NCBI GenBank assembly: GCA_045430305.1
Contig: JAILXW010000002.1
Span: 186,001 to 250,000, forward strand
Length of the DNA stretch: 64,000 bases
Origin: Agarilytica sp045430305
Lineage (GTDB): Bacteria; Pseudomonadota; Gammaproteobacteria; Pseudomonadales; Cellvibrionaceae
Direction: 5' to 3'
Part shown: positions 1 to 9,027 of the stretch, piece by piece
Numbering within the stretch: the stretch's first letter is position 1
How the letters are laid out: every line of letters starts with the position of its first letter
Position numbers and translations under genes: made by a program
Notes under the pieces: model-generated
What the model was told of the DNA's origin: nothing
Database searches by the model: none
The model's input: the letters and a program-made list of their open reading frames with translations, nothing else

Positions 1-1872
1 CGCTGTTGGCGTTGGCGTTGGCGTTGGCGTTGGCGTTGGCGTTGGCGTTGGCGTTGGCGTTGGCGTTGGCGTTGGCGTTGGCGTTGGCGTTGGCGTTGGC
101 GTTGGCGTTGGCGTTGGCGTTGGCGTTGGCGTTGGCGTTGGCGTTGGCGTTGGCGTTGGGATGATGCCACCGTTAGAACAATCACCTACAGGGCCTGAGC
201 ATTGGCCCGACTCATCCGTCCAACGACATTGGCCATCACCAACAAGCTCTTCAAACATATCAAAAGTCTCTGTGTATCCGCGAGCTTGACCACAAGCAAT
301 GTAACCATTTGTGTCTAATCGGTCAGCCAAGTAGTGGTCAGTAACATTCCCATTAACACCAGCGTCAATCTCGAAGCTCAAAGTTGCTTCCGTGGTCAGG
401 CCTGTTGTGTCGCGAGCAACGATTGTTGCTGTGTTGGTGCCACCAAATAGATCACAGCCTTCAGCGGTAAACGTAATGCCGCTTTCGTCGAATTCAGCAG
501 CTACGGTGCCGGAGCCAAATTGAACCTCAACACTGCTCAAGTTTTCGTTGAAATCAAGCGCCAAGCCAGAAACTGTCGCACATGTTTGGCTAGAAGTAAC
601 CGCTTCGTCACGAATGATTGGGGCTACGTCTTCAGTAGTGTGGCCAAATAAGTGAGTGTCTACAGTTACTTCACTAACAGCGCCCAAAGAATCCGTCGCA
701 GTTACTTCAACGATATATAAGTCATCTGGAATAGAACCGCTAAACACAACTTCAAAACTTCCAGCAGATGTGTCTTGTTCAATTGAGTCGCTATAGCCAG
801 TAGTTACACCTTCAACGTTCACAGATATATGTGAAACAGTTGAGTATTCATCGTCTGAAACGCTACCGAAAATAGTCATATCGACGTTGTCGCAGTTTGA
901 ATCTACACCGCTAAGTACAGGTGCTTTGTTCTTAGGAACGCGAGGTGAATTTTCGCTGAAGAAACGGCCGAGGTAACGTGCGTAGTTGATGCTATCGCCA
1001 CCAACATAAGAACCGCTAGCGCCAGAACCGCCAGACCAAGCGTGGTCTAGGCCATCAAAATCTAGTCGAGAAACACGGTTTGTGCCGTCTGGGCCGTCCC
1101 ACAATGTTTCTGTTGCTGTGCCGCCGTCAGTGATTCGGGCGCTTCCAGAAAGCTCTGATACACCGTAAAGGGCAGCCATACCTTCTGAGTTTTGAGCATT
1201 GTATTGTGGTGGAACTAAAGTATCTGCAGTACCGTGACCAGTCGAAGTCATTTGAGTTTCGAAATGCGACGCATAAGAACCTGCGTAACCCCGACAAGTG
1301 CTAGGCACATTTACAGATTCGAAGCCAAACGCACCGTTAGAGCTTGTGCCACCAGTAGGCGCTGCAGAAAGGCCCAAGCCAGCAAACACATCAGGCGCTA
1401 AACAACCAATAATATGAGCGAAGGAACCACCAGAAGAAAGGCCTGAAATATAAACTTGGTTAGGGTCGATGTCGTAGAAGTTGTCGGCCAACATTTCGTC
1501 AACCATTTGTAAGAGGTTGCGGTAGTCATTGTAGCTGCGCGATTTAGTTGCGTTCCAATAACCCCAACAGCTAAAACCTTCTTTATTAGCCGCGTCTGGC
1601 ACTGCTACAACCATACCGTACTCTTCAGAAGGCGCTTCTAGATTAGCAGTGTTGAAGTTGCTGATTGGTTGTGTACAGCCATGAAGCACAACAAGAAGTG
1701 ATCGGCCTTCACCAATCGGTGAAGCAGTATCTGGGGTGTAGATGTTTACAGCTGTAAAACCACCAATACGTACGTTTTGACTCCAGCTACCAGCGAAGGC
1801 ACTTGAAGTGACAACAGCTGACACTAAAGCAAGAGTACATGTAATCCAACTCAGCATTTTTCGAAGATCCAT
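1..1872 (-). CDS. Secreted PHB-depolymerase-type esterase, 3' end outside window
   Basis: The frame runs open from ATG at 1872 to the left edge (624 codons seen, C-terminus missing). Residues 1-27 form a Sec signal peptide ending in SSAFA. The catalytic part is an alpha/beta hydrolase of the PHB depolymerase esterase family: an LHGC oxyanion motif, a lipase box G-L-S-S-G with nucleophile Ser146, an acid region GTADTLVPP and a histidine in DHAWSGG. Two beta-sandwich-like segments follow, then a Cys-rich stretch beginning near DHYLADR. After GGII comes a Pro-Thr linker of about 50 residues made by the hexamer array at 5-159. Such linkers normally precede a substrate-binding module, which would lie beyond the window. 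Likely role: extracellular hydrolysis of polyhydroxyalkanoate or a related ester; the family also contains other esterases, so the substrate is inferred. The gene is monocistronic as far as visible. Confidence 0.88.
   Translation of the reverse strand, partial: MDLRKMLSWITCTLALVSAVVTSSAFAGSWSQNVRIGGFTAVNIYTPDTASPIGEGRSLLVVLHGCTQPISNFNTANLEAPSEEYGMVVAVPDAANKEGFSCWGYWNATKSRSYNDYRNLLQMVDEMLADNFYDIDPNQVYISGLSSGGSFAHIIGCLAPDVFAGLGLSAAPTGGTSSNGAFGFESVNVPSTCRGYAGSYASHFETQMTSTGHGTADTLVPPQYNAQNSEGMAALYGVSELSGSARITDGGTATETLWDGPDGTNRVSRLDFDGLDHAWSGGSGASGSYVGGDSINYARYLGRFFSENSPRVPKNKAPVLSGVDSNCDNVDMTIFGSVSDDEYSTVSHISVNVEGVTTGYSDSIEQDTSAGSFEVVFSGSIPDDLYIVEVTATDSLGAVSEVTVDTHLFGHTTEDVAPIIRDEAVTSSQTCATVSGLALDFNENLSSVEVQFGSGTVAAEFDESGITFTAEGCDLFGGTNTATIVARDTTGLTTEATLSFEIDAGVNGNVTDHYLADRLDTNGYIACGQARGYTETFDMFEELVGDGQCRWTDESGQCSGPVGDCSNGGIIPTPTPTPTPTPTPTPTPTPTPTPTPTPTPTPTPTPTPTPTPTPTPTPTPTPTA
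5..159. repeat. Hexanucleotide GTTGGC tandem array (about 26 copies)
   Basis: An essentially perfect 6-bp repeat, GTTGGC on the plus strand, runs from about 5 to 159. On the coding (minus) strand it reads ACG CCA, giving alternating Thr-Pro inside the esterase gene. The unit is six bases, so copy changes keep the frame and only alter linker length. The last four bases of the window (1-4) depart from the unit, so the array appears to end at the edge. Confidence 0.97.
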
Positions 1873-2999
1873 AACCGACCTCTAATATTATTTTCGGGTT
1901 TTAAGTTCAATCTTTGCCATCTTGCGGAAGCCTGCTCTGCCGTCCTGATCAGGGCGAGCAACTCGATGACTCTCATTCTACGCTTTTGGCTAAAACTTGC
2001 TGCTAAGCAGCATGGCGCCTAGGCGTGACTACGAGACTCAGATTAAATTATTTGAGGAGGGAGGCCATCATACCTTGGTATTATAGAGCGATAAGTTAGT
2101 CTGGAGGTGGTATCTATTCCGAAAGAAGATAAAAACTATTTTTTTGTTCTAAAGTTTGCTGGATTGCTCACGTTTTTGAGGGTTTTATAGTGATAGGTGC
2201 GAAAATTTGGAGGAATGCTTAGCTTTGGTTATAAACTGATCTATTGGTTTGAAAATAGTCAATAGTTTTAAAAAATAATCTTTATTTCGATTCTGAATAA
2301 CACTTTAACGATTTGATCACACAAAAAACCTGACGTACGTCACGTTCTGCTGCAATGCAATATGGTCGTTTTTTATATGTATTGTATGTTTTTATTCCTA
2401 TATAGGTTGATTTGATAGCGAATTGATCGGATAGTATGATTGTTGAACGGTATTATTTGATCGAGTTTTACTAGAAAAGAATTTCCTTTTTAGTCTCGTT
2501 ATTATGGGAATCCCCTCTCGAAGGAGCATCTTTGGCTGTATTCTGCTCAGATTGGCTGTTATGGGGATATATTTAACTCTGGAAAGTTATAAATCGTTTT
2601 TTATTGAGTGGAGATCATTGCTTTTTTGAGGCGCGAGCTTGTGTGCCATTTTTATACAATGCGCAAGAGCTTTGAGTGTCGGGTTTACGCGGCGCTGAAA
2701 TGCTCAGAAGCCTCGACCGCGGGAAGTGTGGGTCGCATTAGTAAGCAAGGTTTAGTAGAGCGAATGAAAGTTAATACGAACATGCCGGAAGAAAGCCAAA
2801 TTAAAAAAGCCTCGATGAACCGAGTTTACCTAGCCTTTCTCGCTGTCTGCCTTTTTCACTTTACGGTACTTTGCTGTGTGTTGCCGAGTTAAGCGCTCTG
2901 CCAACAGGGTTTTACGTTTATGACGGCATTTTTTTGAGTCTTTGAGTCTTTGAGGCAGGAAAATTGATAGCTATGTCTGTCTACACATCGTTTTCTAAG
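1873..2999. other. AT-rich intergenic region
   Basis: No convincing gene. The part nearest the esterase start (1880-2040) should hold its 5' leader and contains a small perfect hairpin GCTGC-TTA-GCAGC (about 2001-2013) and the palindrome CCTGATCAGG near 1945; I cannot match it to a known riboswitch. A perfect 12-bp palindrome lies at 2331-2342. An open frame at 2608-2892 (GTG start, or ATG at 2764 giving 42 residues with one hydrophobic segment) could encode a small membrane protein, but it has no clear ribosome binding site and no recognisable family. Confidence 0.5.
2331..2342. promoter_or_regulatory. Perfect 12-bp palindrome TGACGTACGTCA
   Basis: Half-site TGACGT repeated in inverted orientation with no spacer, in an AT-rich intergenic region about 460 bp upstream of the esterase start. 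The shape suits a dimeric regulator, but no second copy or neighbouring regulator gene supports this. Confidence 0.25.
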
Positions 3000-3536
3000 T
3001 TAAAAACTGGAGCCTGGTTTTTGTAAGAACTCCAGCTCTTCATCAGTTGAGCATCTGTTTAAAACTTTATTCCTGTGAGGGTACCTCCCAAAGCGCTCAA
3101 TGATTGCCTTGTGTTTCAATTCAAATTCAAGTGTTGATTGCTTGCTTAAGGTTTTAAAGCAGGATTCTGCGAGCGCGTGAATAACCAAAGATTCACTATG
3201 CATAAAAGGCATGTATAAAAAGCTTCTCTTATTTTCAGGGAGGGCAAGGTCTGCGCCGCAGTTGATAGCTTCTTGGGCTAGGGCGACCGCGAGCGGATCT
3301 TGGGCGAATGCTTCCGGCGTTTCGCGAAATATATTTCTTGAAAACTGGTCGAGTAAGATAATTTCTGCAAGTCGCCCTTCAGGTGTTTTGCGCCAACTAT
3401 ATAGTTCACAATCCTTGGCTTGGCGGTGTAAGTCACTAAAGCGGGAAGCAATTAATTGGTCGAACGTAGGGTCTTTTTTCCACCAGTCGGCCTCATCAAT
3501 TTCTTCAAACCAAAATTTCAATATAGTGTCGTGCAT
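3000..3536 (-). CDS. DUF924 family protein
   Basis: A 178-residue soluble protein matching the DUF924 family at full length. Signature stretches are LLDQFSRNIFR (residues 61-71), YMPFMHSE (108-115) and RFGRYPHRN (148-156), followed by the usual ST-x-EE-x-x-FL ending. The family is predicted to be an all-helical, TPR-like fold; its biochemical role is not known. The gene lies downstream of and in the same direction as the 3651-4022 gene, with a hairpin in the 114-bp gap, so it may have its own promoter. The opposite-strand frame at 3211-3621 is a shadow. Confidence 0.9.
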   Translation of the reverse strand: MHDTILKFWFEEIDEADWWKKDPTFDQLIASRFSDLHRQAKDCELYSWRKTPEGRLAEIILLDQFSRNIFRETPEAFAQDPLAVALAQEAINCGADLALPENKRSFLYMPFMHSESLVIHALAESCFKTLSKQSTLEFELKHKAIIERFGRYPHRNKVLNRCSTDEELEFLQKPGSSF

Positions 3537-3602
3537 GGGCTTGATGTCCTCGATATTACGTTTGTCTTTGGATGAACTTAGCAGTGTTGATGATGAGAGT
3601 AT

Positions 3603-3633
3603 GCCACCAAGGTTGGGTTGAACCGTTGGTGGC
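3603..3633. terminator. Hairpin between the 3651-4022 and DUF924 genes
   Basis: GCCACCAA pairs with TTGGTGGC (8 bp) and an inner GGTT pairs with AACC. It sits just after the stop of the 3651-4022 gene. No T-run follows on the minus strand, so it could be an attenuator or a processing site and not an intrinsic terminator. Confidence 0.4.
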
Positions 3634-3650
3634 CTGTGTGTGAGGCTCTT

Positions 3651-4022
3651 TTATTCAAGAGGCAGTGAGGCTAAAGGGGCAATGTTTTTTAACGCATCAT
3701 GATTGTTTCTGTATAGCTTTACTTCGTTGGGTAACACGAGAAGTGCAAGCTCCCCATCTAAGCCGATATAGCCTGACTGCACCTTTTTGACCCAAGGCGC
3801 GCTTTCTAATTTAAGAAAGTATGCTTCAGGAATGTCGGCGGTGTAGAGTAAACCGTTTCCAAGCGGGTCGCCAATATCGCTCGCGTTTCGATAGAGTGCT
3901 ATCGCTGAGTGTGATAACGCAATGGCCTGCCCTGACTTTAGTGTTAGCACTTCGATACGCTCGCCTTTGATCGTTTTGGGTGCGGCTTGCTCGATCAGTT
4001 CAGCACTACTATGAATGGTCAT
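3651..4022 (-). CDS. Hypothetical protein downstream of the M16 peptidase
   Basis: A 123-residue protein that I do not recognise. There is no signal peptide, membrane segment or cysteine, and composition is ordinary for a small soluble mixed alpha/beta protein. Its start lies only 22 bp after the stop of the M16 peptidase gene on the same strand, so the two are very likely cotranscribed. That placement is the only clue to its role. Coding looks real: the frame has normal codon use, and it fills the gap between two genes without overlap. Confidence 0.7.
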   Translation of the reverse strand: MTIHSSAELIEQAAPKTIKGERIEVLTLKSGQAIALSHSAIALYRNASDIGDPLGNGLLYTADIPEAYFLKLESAPWVKKVQSGYIGLDGELALLVLPNEVKLYRNNHDALKNIAPLASLPLE

Positions 4023-4044
4023 TGTAAGTGTTCTCGTATAGTGT

Positions 4045-6774
4045 TTATTTAAAATCGCCTGCTTTTACGATGTTCATGTTTTTGGGGTCGAGATATTTTC
4101 TCATCACTCGGTTTACATCCTCGACGGTTAGTTCACGAATACGGTCTTGAATTTCAATTTCTTTTTTAATGCTGAACTCGTCGGTTATGTAACTACGCAC
4201 CGTTTGTGCAAGCTGCCCTTTGTCATTGCGGTTGACTTTGGCTTCGTCAAGAAGTCCGTTAATCGCAGCTCGAAGCTCTTCCTCGCTAAAACCTTTATCT
4301 AAGGCACGTTGCATTTCTTCATTAAATGCTATTTCAACTTTTTCGATATTGTTTGGTGCTGCAATGGCGTAGGTAAGCCAGTAGCCGTTTTCATCCATCT
4401 TTTTGATTTGTGCGAATGATGCGACCGTATAGCTGAGGCCGTCGTTTTGGCGAATGCGAGTTGCCAATCGGCTATTAATAAAGCCACCACCAAGCATGCG
4501 GGTTATCACATACAGGGCTGCAGCATCGTCGTCATTGTGAATGAGTTCGAGGTTTCGGCCTGCGATAAAGAAGGCGTTTTTCTTATCGGGGGTTTGTATT
4601 GTACTGGTTTTCGCGTTTGCATTTTTGTGTGTTGCGACGCTGCGCTTGTAAGGTGTTTTGGTCTGCCAGTCTTGAAACAGCTTTGCGATGGTGCTTTCAG
4701 TGTTTTCTTGATCGAGATCGCCCACGATGGCGACATGCACATCGGTACCGCCAAAATGTTGTGTGTGAAACTTTCGCAAGTTACTCACTTGGATGTTTGA
4801 GATCGCATCGATCTCTTCTTGAATATTGTGACGATAAAAAATATGACCTTTCGGGTAATGATTTAATTTGGAATAAATGGCGCGAAAGGCAAGTGCCTGC
4901 GGATCGGTAAGTTTGGTATTTAAGTCGGATAAGCGTTGTGCCTTTAACAGCTCAAATTCTTTTTCTGGAAAGCTTGCGGTACTCAACACTTCGTGAATAA
5001 GAGTGATGAGGGGAAGAAGGTTATCTCTTGTCGTTTCAAAACGTGCATAAATACCCTGTGTGTCTGCACCAAATTGCCCTTGCGCCTTTAATTGGTCGAA
5101 TTCGTCTTGCAACGTTTCTCGCGTGAATCGTTTCGTGCCGCGCTTAAGCATTGCTGCACTTAGGTCACGAACAAAGGATTGGTTCTGTAGAGATTTCTCA
5201 TTGCCAAAACCCATCCACAAATCAAGGTGCACGGCTTTGCCGCGTGTTTTGATAGGAATGGTAGAGATTTTAATACCGCCAACGTTCGAACGTTTTTCTC
5301 GCGTGTCGATATTTTTTAGGCTGGCGTCGAAGGTTTCGCCTTGAGTAATTTGTTTTCGGCCTTTGTAGCCTTCTACAATTTTTGCCACGTTTGGCGTTGC
5401 TGGAATTTCCGCACGCTTCGGCGTTTCTGTTGGGATAAAACGCCCTAATGTACGGTTGCTGGAGATTAAGTAACGTTCAGCGACGCGTTGCACATCTTGC
5501 AGGGTCACGTCTTCTAAGCGATCGCGATGAACAAACAGCATGCGCCAATCGCCAATACCCACCCATTCGCTCAGTTCAATGGAGATGTTTTGTGAGTCAT
5601 TGAAGGCAAGATCAATAGATTTAAGAATCTTTCGTTTTGCGCGTTCGATTTCCAATTCGGTAAAGGGTTGTTTAACTATGTTCTCGACGCTCGTTAATAG
5701 CGCTTTTTCGGTTTTGTGTAGATCTGTTTCAAGATTCGCCGAAGCCATAAATGTCATTAAGCTTGCGTCTTTTTGTTGGTTGGCCCAGCCGCCGGTATAG
5801 GTAGCTAGCTTATTTTCAACCAAGTCTTTATATAAACGCCCGGTGCTGGAGTTGCCAAGTATATTTGACAGCACTTCGATAGCGGCAAAGTCTTCATGTA
5901 AGCCAGATGGTATTTTGTAAGCGGCGGCCACAACCTGGTCGCCACCGACACGGCGCAAGGTGAATTCACGCGCACCGTCTTGCGTTGGGTCGCTGGTATA
6001 AAATTTTAGTAGCGGGCGTTTGGGCTTTTTAATTTTGCCAAAGGTTTTATTGACCATGCTTAACGCTTTTTCGCGATCAAACTTTCCTGCAATCACCAGA
6101 GTGGCGTTATCGGGTTGGTAATAGTTTTGATAAAAGGCACGCAAACGTTCGATGCTGACGTTTTCAATATCTGATCGTGCGCCGATGGTGGATTTACCGT
6201 AGTTGTGCCAGTCAAAGGCGAGTGAATAAATGCGCTGCAATAGAATTCGAGAAGGGCTGTTTTCACCGCGCTCAAACTCATTGCGTACCACTGTCATTTC
6301 ACTATCGAGATCTTTTTGCGCAACAAAAGAATTGACCATGCGATCGGCTTCCATAGCCAGCGCCCAGGCGAGGTTATCTTCTGTGGCTTTCAATGTTTCG
6401 TAGTAATTGGTTCGTTCTAGCCAGGTAGAACCGTTGGCGCGCGCGCCGTATTTGGTGAGTGCGCCGGCAATGTCGGGAAATTTCTTACTGCCTTTAAATA
6501 ACAAGTGCTCTAACAAGTGAGCCATACCCGTTTCGCCGTAATTTTCATGCTTGGACCCCACGCGGTAGGTCACATTTACCGTAATGGTGTCTTTGCTGGG
6601 GTCAGGGAAGAGCAACACCTGCAGGCCATTCGAAAGGTGGAATTCGCTGATGCCTTCGATGGTGCGAATGGGTTTGGCTGCCCAGGCGGATACAGAGTTA
6701 AGGAGTAAAACAACAACGATGCAAGTTAGGTTGAAACGGTGTAGTAGTGGTGTGAGCTGTATAGGTTTTAACAT
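4045..6774 (-). CDS. M16 family zinc metallopeptidase (two-domain, exported)
   Basis: An insulinase/pitrilysin-family protease of about 909 residues with the inverted zinc motif HLLEH in GMAHLLEHLLFKG (about 65 residues after the mature N-terminus) and the downstream Glu-rich segment NEFERGE. The second half is the usual inactive M16 repeat. I chose ATG 6774 because it starts directly with a signal peptide (MLKPIQ through a Val/Leu core to SVSAWA). An upstream ATG at 6843 gives 932 residues and would bury the signal. The protein should act in the periplasm, degrading peptides or small proteins. Length fits the bacterial 'zinc protease' group with fused N and C halves. It is first in a probable operon with the 3651-4022 gene. 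Confidence 0.92.
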   Translation of the reverse strand: MLKPIQLTPLLHRFNLTCIVVVLLLNSVSAWAAKPIRTIEGISEFHLSNGLQVLLFPDPSKDTITVNVTYRVGSKHENYGETGMAHLLEHLLFKGSKKFPDIAGALTKYGARANGSTWLERTNYYETLKATEDNLAWALAMEADRMVNSFVAQKDLDSEMTVVRNEFERGENSPSRILLQRIYSLAFDWHNYGKSTIGARSDIENVSIERLRAFYQNYYQPDNATLVIAGKFDREKALSMVNKTFGKIKKPKRPLLKFYTSDPTQDGAREFTLRRVGGDQVVAAAYKIPSGLHEDFAAIEVLSNILGNSSTGRLYKDLVENKLATYTGGWANQQKDASLMTFMASANLETDLHKTEKALLTSVENIVKQPFTELEIERAKRKILKSIDLAFNDSQNISIELSEWVGIGDWRMLFVHRDRLEDVTLQDVQRVAERYLISSNRTLGRFIPTETPKRAEIPATPNVAKIVEGYKGRKQITQGETFDASLKNIDTREKRSNVGGIKISTIPIKTRGKAVHLDLWMGFGNEKSLQNQSFVRDLSAAMLKRGTKRFTRETLQDEFDQLKAQGQFGADTQGIYARFETTRDNLLPLITLIHEVLSTASFPEKEFELLKAQRLSDLNTKLTDPQALAFRAIYSKLNHYPKGHIFYRHNIQEEIDAISNIQVSNLRKFHTQHFGGTDVHVAIVGDLDQENTESTIAKLFQDWQTKTPYKRSVATHKNANAKTSTIQTPDKKNAFFIAGRNLELIHNDDDAAALYVITRMLGGGFINSRLATRIRQNDGLSYTVASFAQIKKMDENGYWLTYAIAAPNNIEKVEIAFNEEMQRALDKGFSEEELRAAINGLLDEAKVNRNDKGQLAQTVRSYITDEFSIKKEIEIQDRIRELTVEDVNRVMRKYLDPKNMNIVKAGDFK

Positions 6775-6989
6775 GGCGTGGCTGATAAATTTCCCGGTTT
6801 TACGTGTATTTAGTATGTGATAAATATCGACATGGGCCTGCATAAGGCCCCGCTAGGTTCACAGATTATAGGCCTTTCAGACCCATCGTGTTTGACCGGA
6901 ATTGGTCTTCTTTAGTTCAGGCTTCATTCAGCCTTGGGTGCGTAAGCTGTGAACCACAGTCACAGCTTGGATCTATTCGAGAGGCCAAT

Positions 6990-7514
6990 ATGAAACTAGC
7001 AACGTTATTCTTATCAGGAAGTTTGATCTTATTCGGTAGTGCCATGGTGGATGCGAAAGACCGCCACGAGCGTGTTGATCGTGAACAGCGTCAGGAGCAC
7101 CGCCAGCATCATCGCGATGTGAAAAAAGATAAAAGGGAGCATCGGCATGAGCGTCGTGAACACGACAAAAAGTACCATCACGGCCATCGGGCCCACCATG
7201 GTAAAAAGCACTACGAGAAGAAGCATTATGCCAAGAAACACCATAAGCACTACCACCACGATCGGCACCATCACGGTAAAAAATACAGTCATCATGTGAA
7301 GAAAAAGCGCCGTTATGGGCATCATCTCGATGATTATTTTATCGGTGGCCTGGTGGCGGGCGGTGTGGCGGCACATCTTCTGTTAAATAATGACTATTAC
7401 GACGAAAATCACTATTCCTATTACAGCATGAACCGCCATGGTGAGTGCTTCAAGGTGGAGTCACGCAGGGGGCGCGATGTATATATAGAAGTGCCGCGTT
7501 ATAAATGTAACTAA
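6990..7514 (+). CDS. His/Lys-rich exported protein
   Basis: A 174-residue protein starting at ATG 6990 behind a GAGAGG ribosome binding site; an in-frame ATG at 6888 has no such site. Residues 1-22 are a signal peptide (ends AMVDA). Residues 23-113 are extremely rich in His, Lys and Arg (HH, KKH, HKHYHH patterns). A Gly-rich hydrophobic stretch (about 117-132, FIGGLVAGGVAAHLL) is followed by an acidic/Tyr segment and a C-terminal piece with Cys153 and Cys173. Similar small proteins occur in marine gammaproteobacteria without a defined role. Histidine clusters suggest periplasmic metal binding, which is inference. The antisense frame at 7029-7376 is a compositional shadow. Confidence 0.8.
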   Translation: MKLATLFLSGSLILFGSAMVDAKDRHERVDREQRQEHRQHHRDVKKDKREHRHERREHDKKYHHGHRAHHGKKHYEKKHYAKKHHKHYHHDRHHHGKKYSHHVKKKRRYGHHLDDYFIGGLVAGGVAAHLLLNNDYYDENHYSYYSMNRHGECFKVESRRGRDVYIEVPRYKCN

Positions 7515-7605
7515 GAACGGCGGTGTTACTAGGCCGTTGAGAGAGAAGGCAAGAGCTGGAAAGCCCTCCGTGGTGTTACAGCACACCCGGAGGAAGTGAT
7601 GATGA

Positions 7606-9027
7606 TTATTCGTCGATGTCACTGGATGACATGCCCAATTCTTTGAGTTTACGCGTGAGGGTATTGCGGCCCCAACCGAGTAAATTCGCCGCGTCGCGCT
7701 TTCTTCCTGCGGTGTGTTTAAGCGCAGTTTCTATCAAGGCGCGCTCAAACGTAGGTACCGCGTCAGAGAGGATATCGACCTGACCGCAAGCCAGGCTTTG
7801 ACCAGCCCAGTGGCGCAAAGCTTTTTCCCAGTCGCCACTGGGGGCTTCGGTGCTTTTGTGTTCAACTAACTCTGGTGGTAAATCGGCCACTAGCACTTCG
7901 CGGCCAGATGCCATTACCGTAATCCAGCGGCAGGTGTTTTCGAGCTGGCGAACATTGCCAGGCCAAGATAATCCGGCCAAGTAAGCTTCTGTTTCTGGGG
8001 TCAAAATTTTAGGTTCTACGTTCAGCTCGGTTGCCGCCAGGCCAAGAAAATGCTGCGCTAATTTGGGAATATCTTCGCGGCGGTGGGCCAAATTCGGCAA
8101 GTGCACGCGAATAACGTTGAGACGGTGAAACAAATCTTCACGAAAGCGATTTTGTTCAACAAGGTCTTCTAAGTTCTGGTGGGTAGCCGCAATGATGCGA
8201 ACATCTACTCGAATTGGGGTATGGCCGCCTACCCGGTAAAACTCTCCGTCCGCCAAAACGCGCAACAGTCGGGTTTGGGTTTCCGCTGGCATATCGCCGA
8301 TTTCGTCGAGGAAAAGTGTTCCGCCATTGGATTGCTCAAATCGACCTTGGCGTTGACCGCCTGCGCCGGTAAACGCACCTTTTTCGTGGCCGAATAATTC
8401 GGATTCGATCAGGTCACGAGGAATAGCCGCCATGTTGAGTGCAATAAAAGGGCCCTCGCGGCGCGGGCTATGGCGGTGCAGGGCACGTGCGACTAACTCT
8501 TTACCTGTACCCGATTCGCCATTAATCAAAACTGTAATGTTAGATTGCGACAAGCGACCAATTGCGCGAAAGACTTCTTGCATGGCCGGTGCTTCGCCAA
8601 TGATGTCAGTATCTTCTTCTGCGTTTTCTTCTAGCCCGGGTGCATGGGTTTGTTCAAGTTCGTTTGCGTGGGTAAGCGCGCGTTGCACGACTGCTGTCGC
8701 TTCATCTACATCAAAGGGCTTGGGTAAGTATTCAAAGGCACCGCCTTTGTATGCCGACACAGCACTTTCCAAGTCGGAATGGGCGGTCATTATGATTACT
8801 GGCAAATCAGGGTAAATCGTCTGCACTTGTTGCAGTACCGCTAGGCCGTTGGTGCCGGGCATACGCACGTCACTAATAATGGTCTTTGGGCGTTCATGCT
8901 CGAGTTGTGCGAGCACTTTATCGCCCGACTCAAAACTTTGTGTGGCAATGCCTGCGTTCTGCAGTGCTTTTTCCAGTACCCATCTAATCGAGCGGTCGTC
9001 GTCAATAATCCAAACCAGGTTAGGCAT
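7606..9027 (-). CDS. ntrC: Nitrogen regulator NtrC (NR(I))
   Basis: A 473-residue sigma-54-dependent response regulator. Receiver domain 1-120 carries acidic pocket Asp10/Asp11, phospho-acceptor Asp53 and Lys103 (LPKPFD). The AAA+ domain (about 144-370) has Walker A GESGTGKE (170-177), the sigma-54 contact loop GAFTGA (217-222) and Walker B LFLDEIGD (238-245). The last 45 residues are a Fis-type helix-turn-helix (KRDAANLLGWGRNTLTRKL). It activates nitrogen-starvation genes after phosphorylation by NtrB. Its start overlaps the end of ntrB by 8 bp, indicating translational coupling. A likely target is glnA, about 3.7 kb away, whose promoter carries two NtrC sites. Confidence 0.98.
   Translation of the reverse strand: MPNLVWIIDDDRSIRWVLEKALQNAGIATQSFESGDKVLAQLEHERPKTIISDVRMPGTNGLAVLQQVQTIYPDLPVIIMTAHSDLESAVSAYKGGAFEYLPKPFDVDEATAVVQRALTHANELEQTHAPGLEENAEEDTDIIGEAPAMQEVFRAIGRLSQSNITVLINGESGTGKELVARALHRHSPRREGPFIALNMAAIPRDLIESELFGHEKGAFTGAGGQRQGRFEQSNGGTLFLDEIGDMPAETQTRLLRVLADGEFYRVGGHTPIRVDVRIIAATHQNLEDLVEQNRFREDLFHRLNVIRVHLPNLAHRREDIPKLAQHFLGLAATELNVEPKILTPETEAYLAGLSWPGNVRQLENTCRWITVMASGREVLVADLPPELVEHKSTEAPSGDWEKALRHWAGQSLACGQVDILSDAVPTFERALIETALKHTAGRKRDAANLLGWGRNTLTRKLKELGMSSSDIDE

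Noticed and set aside
5..159. Regular repeats at the left edge as a possible CRISPR array
   Set aside because: The unit is six bases with no spacers and it lies in frame inside a coding sequence.
1890..2040. Structured leader of the esterase gene as a riboswitch
   Set aside because: Small hairpins and a palindrome are present, but no match to any riboswitch core that I know.
2608..2892. 94-residue open frame
   Set aside because: GTG start without ribosome binding site, mixed composition, no family; at most the last 42 residues might be a small membrane protein.
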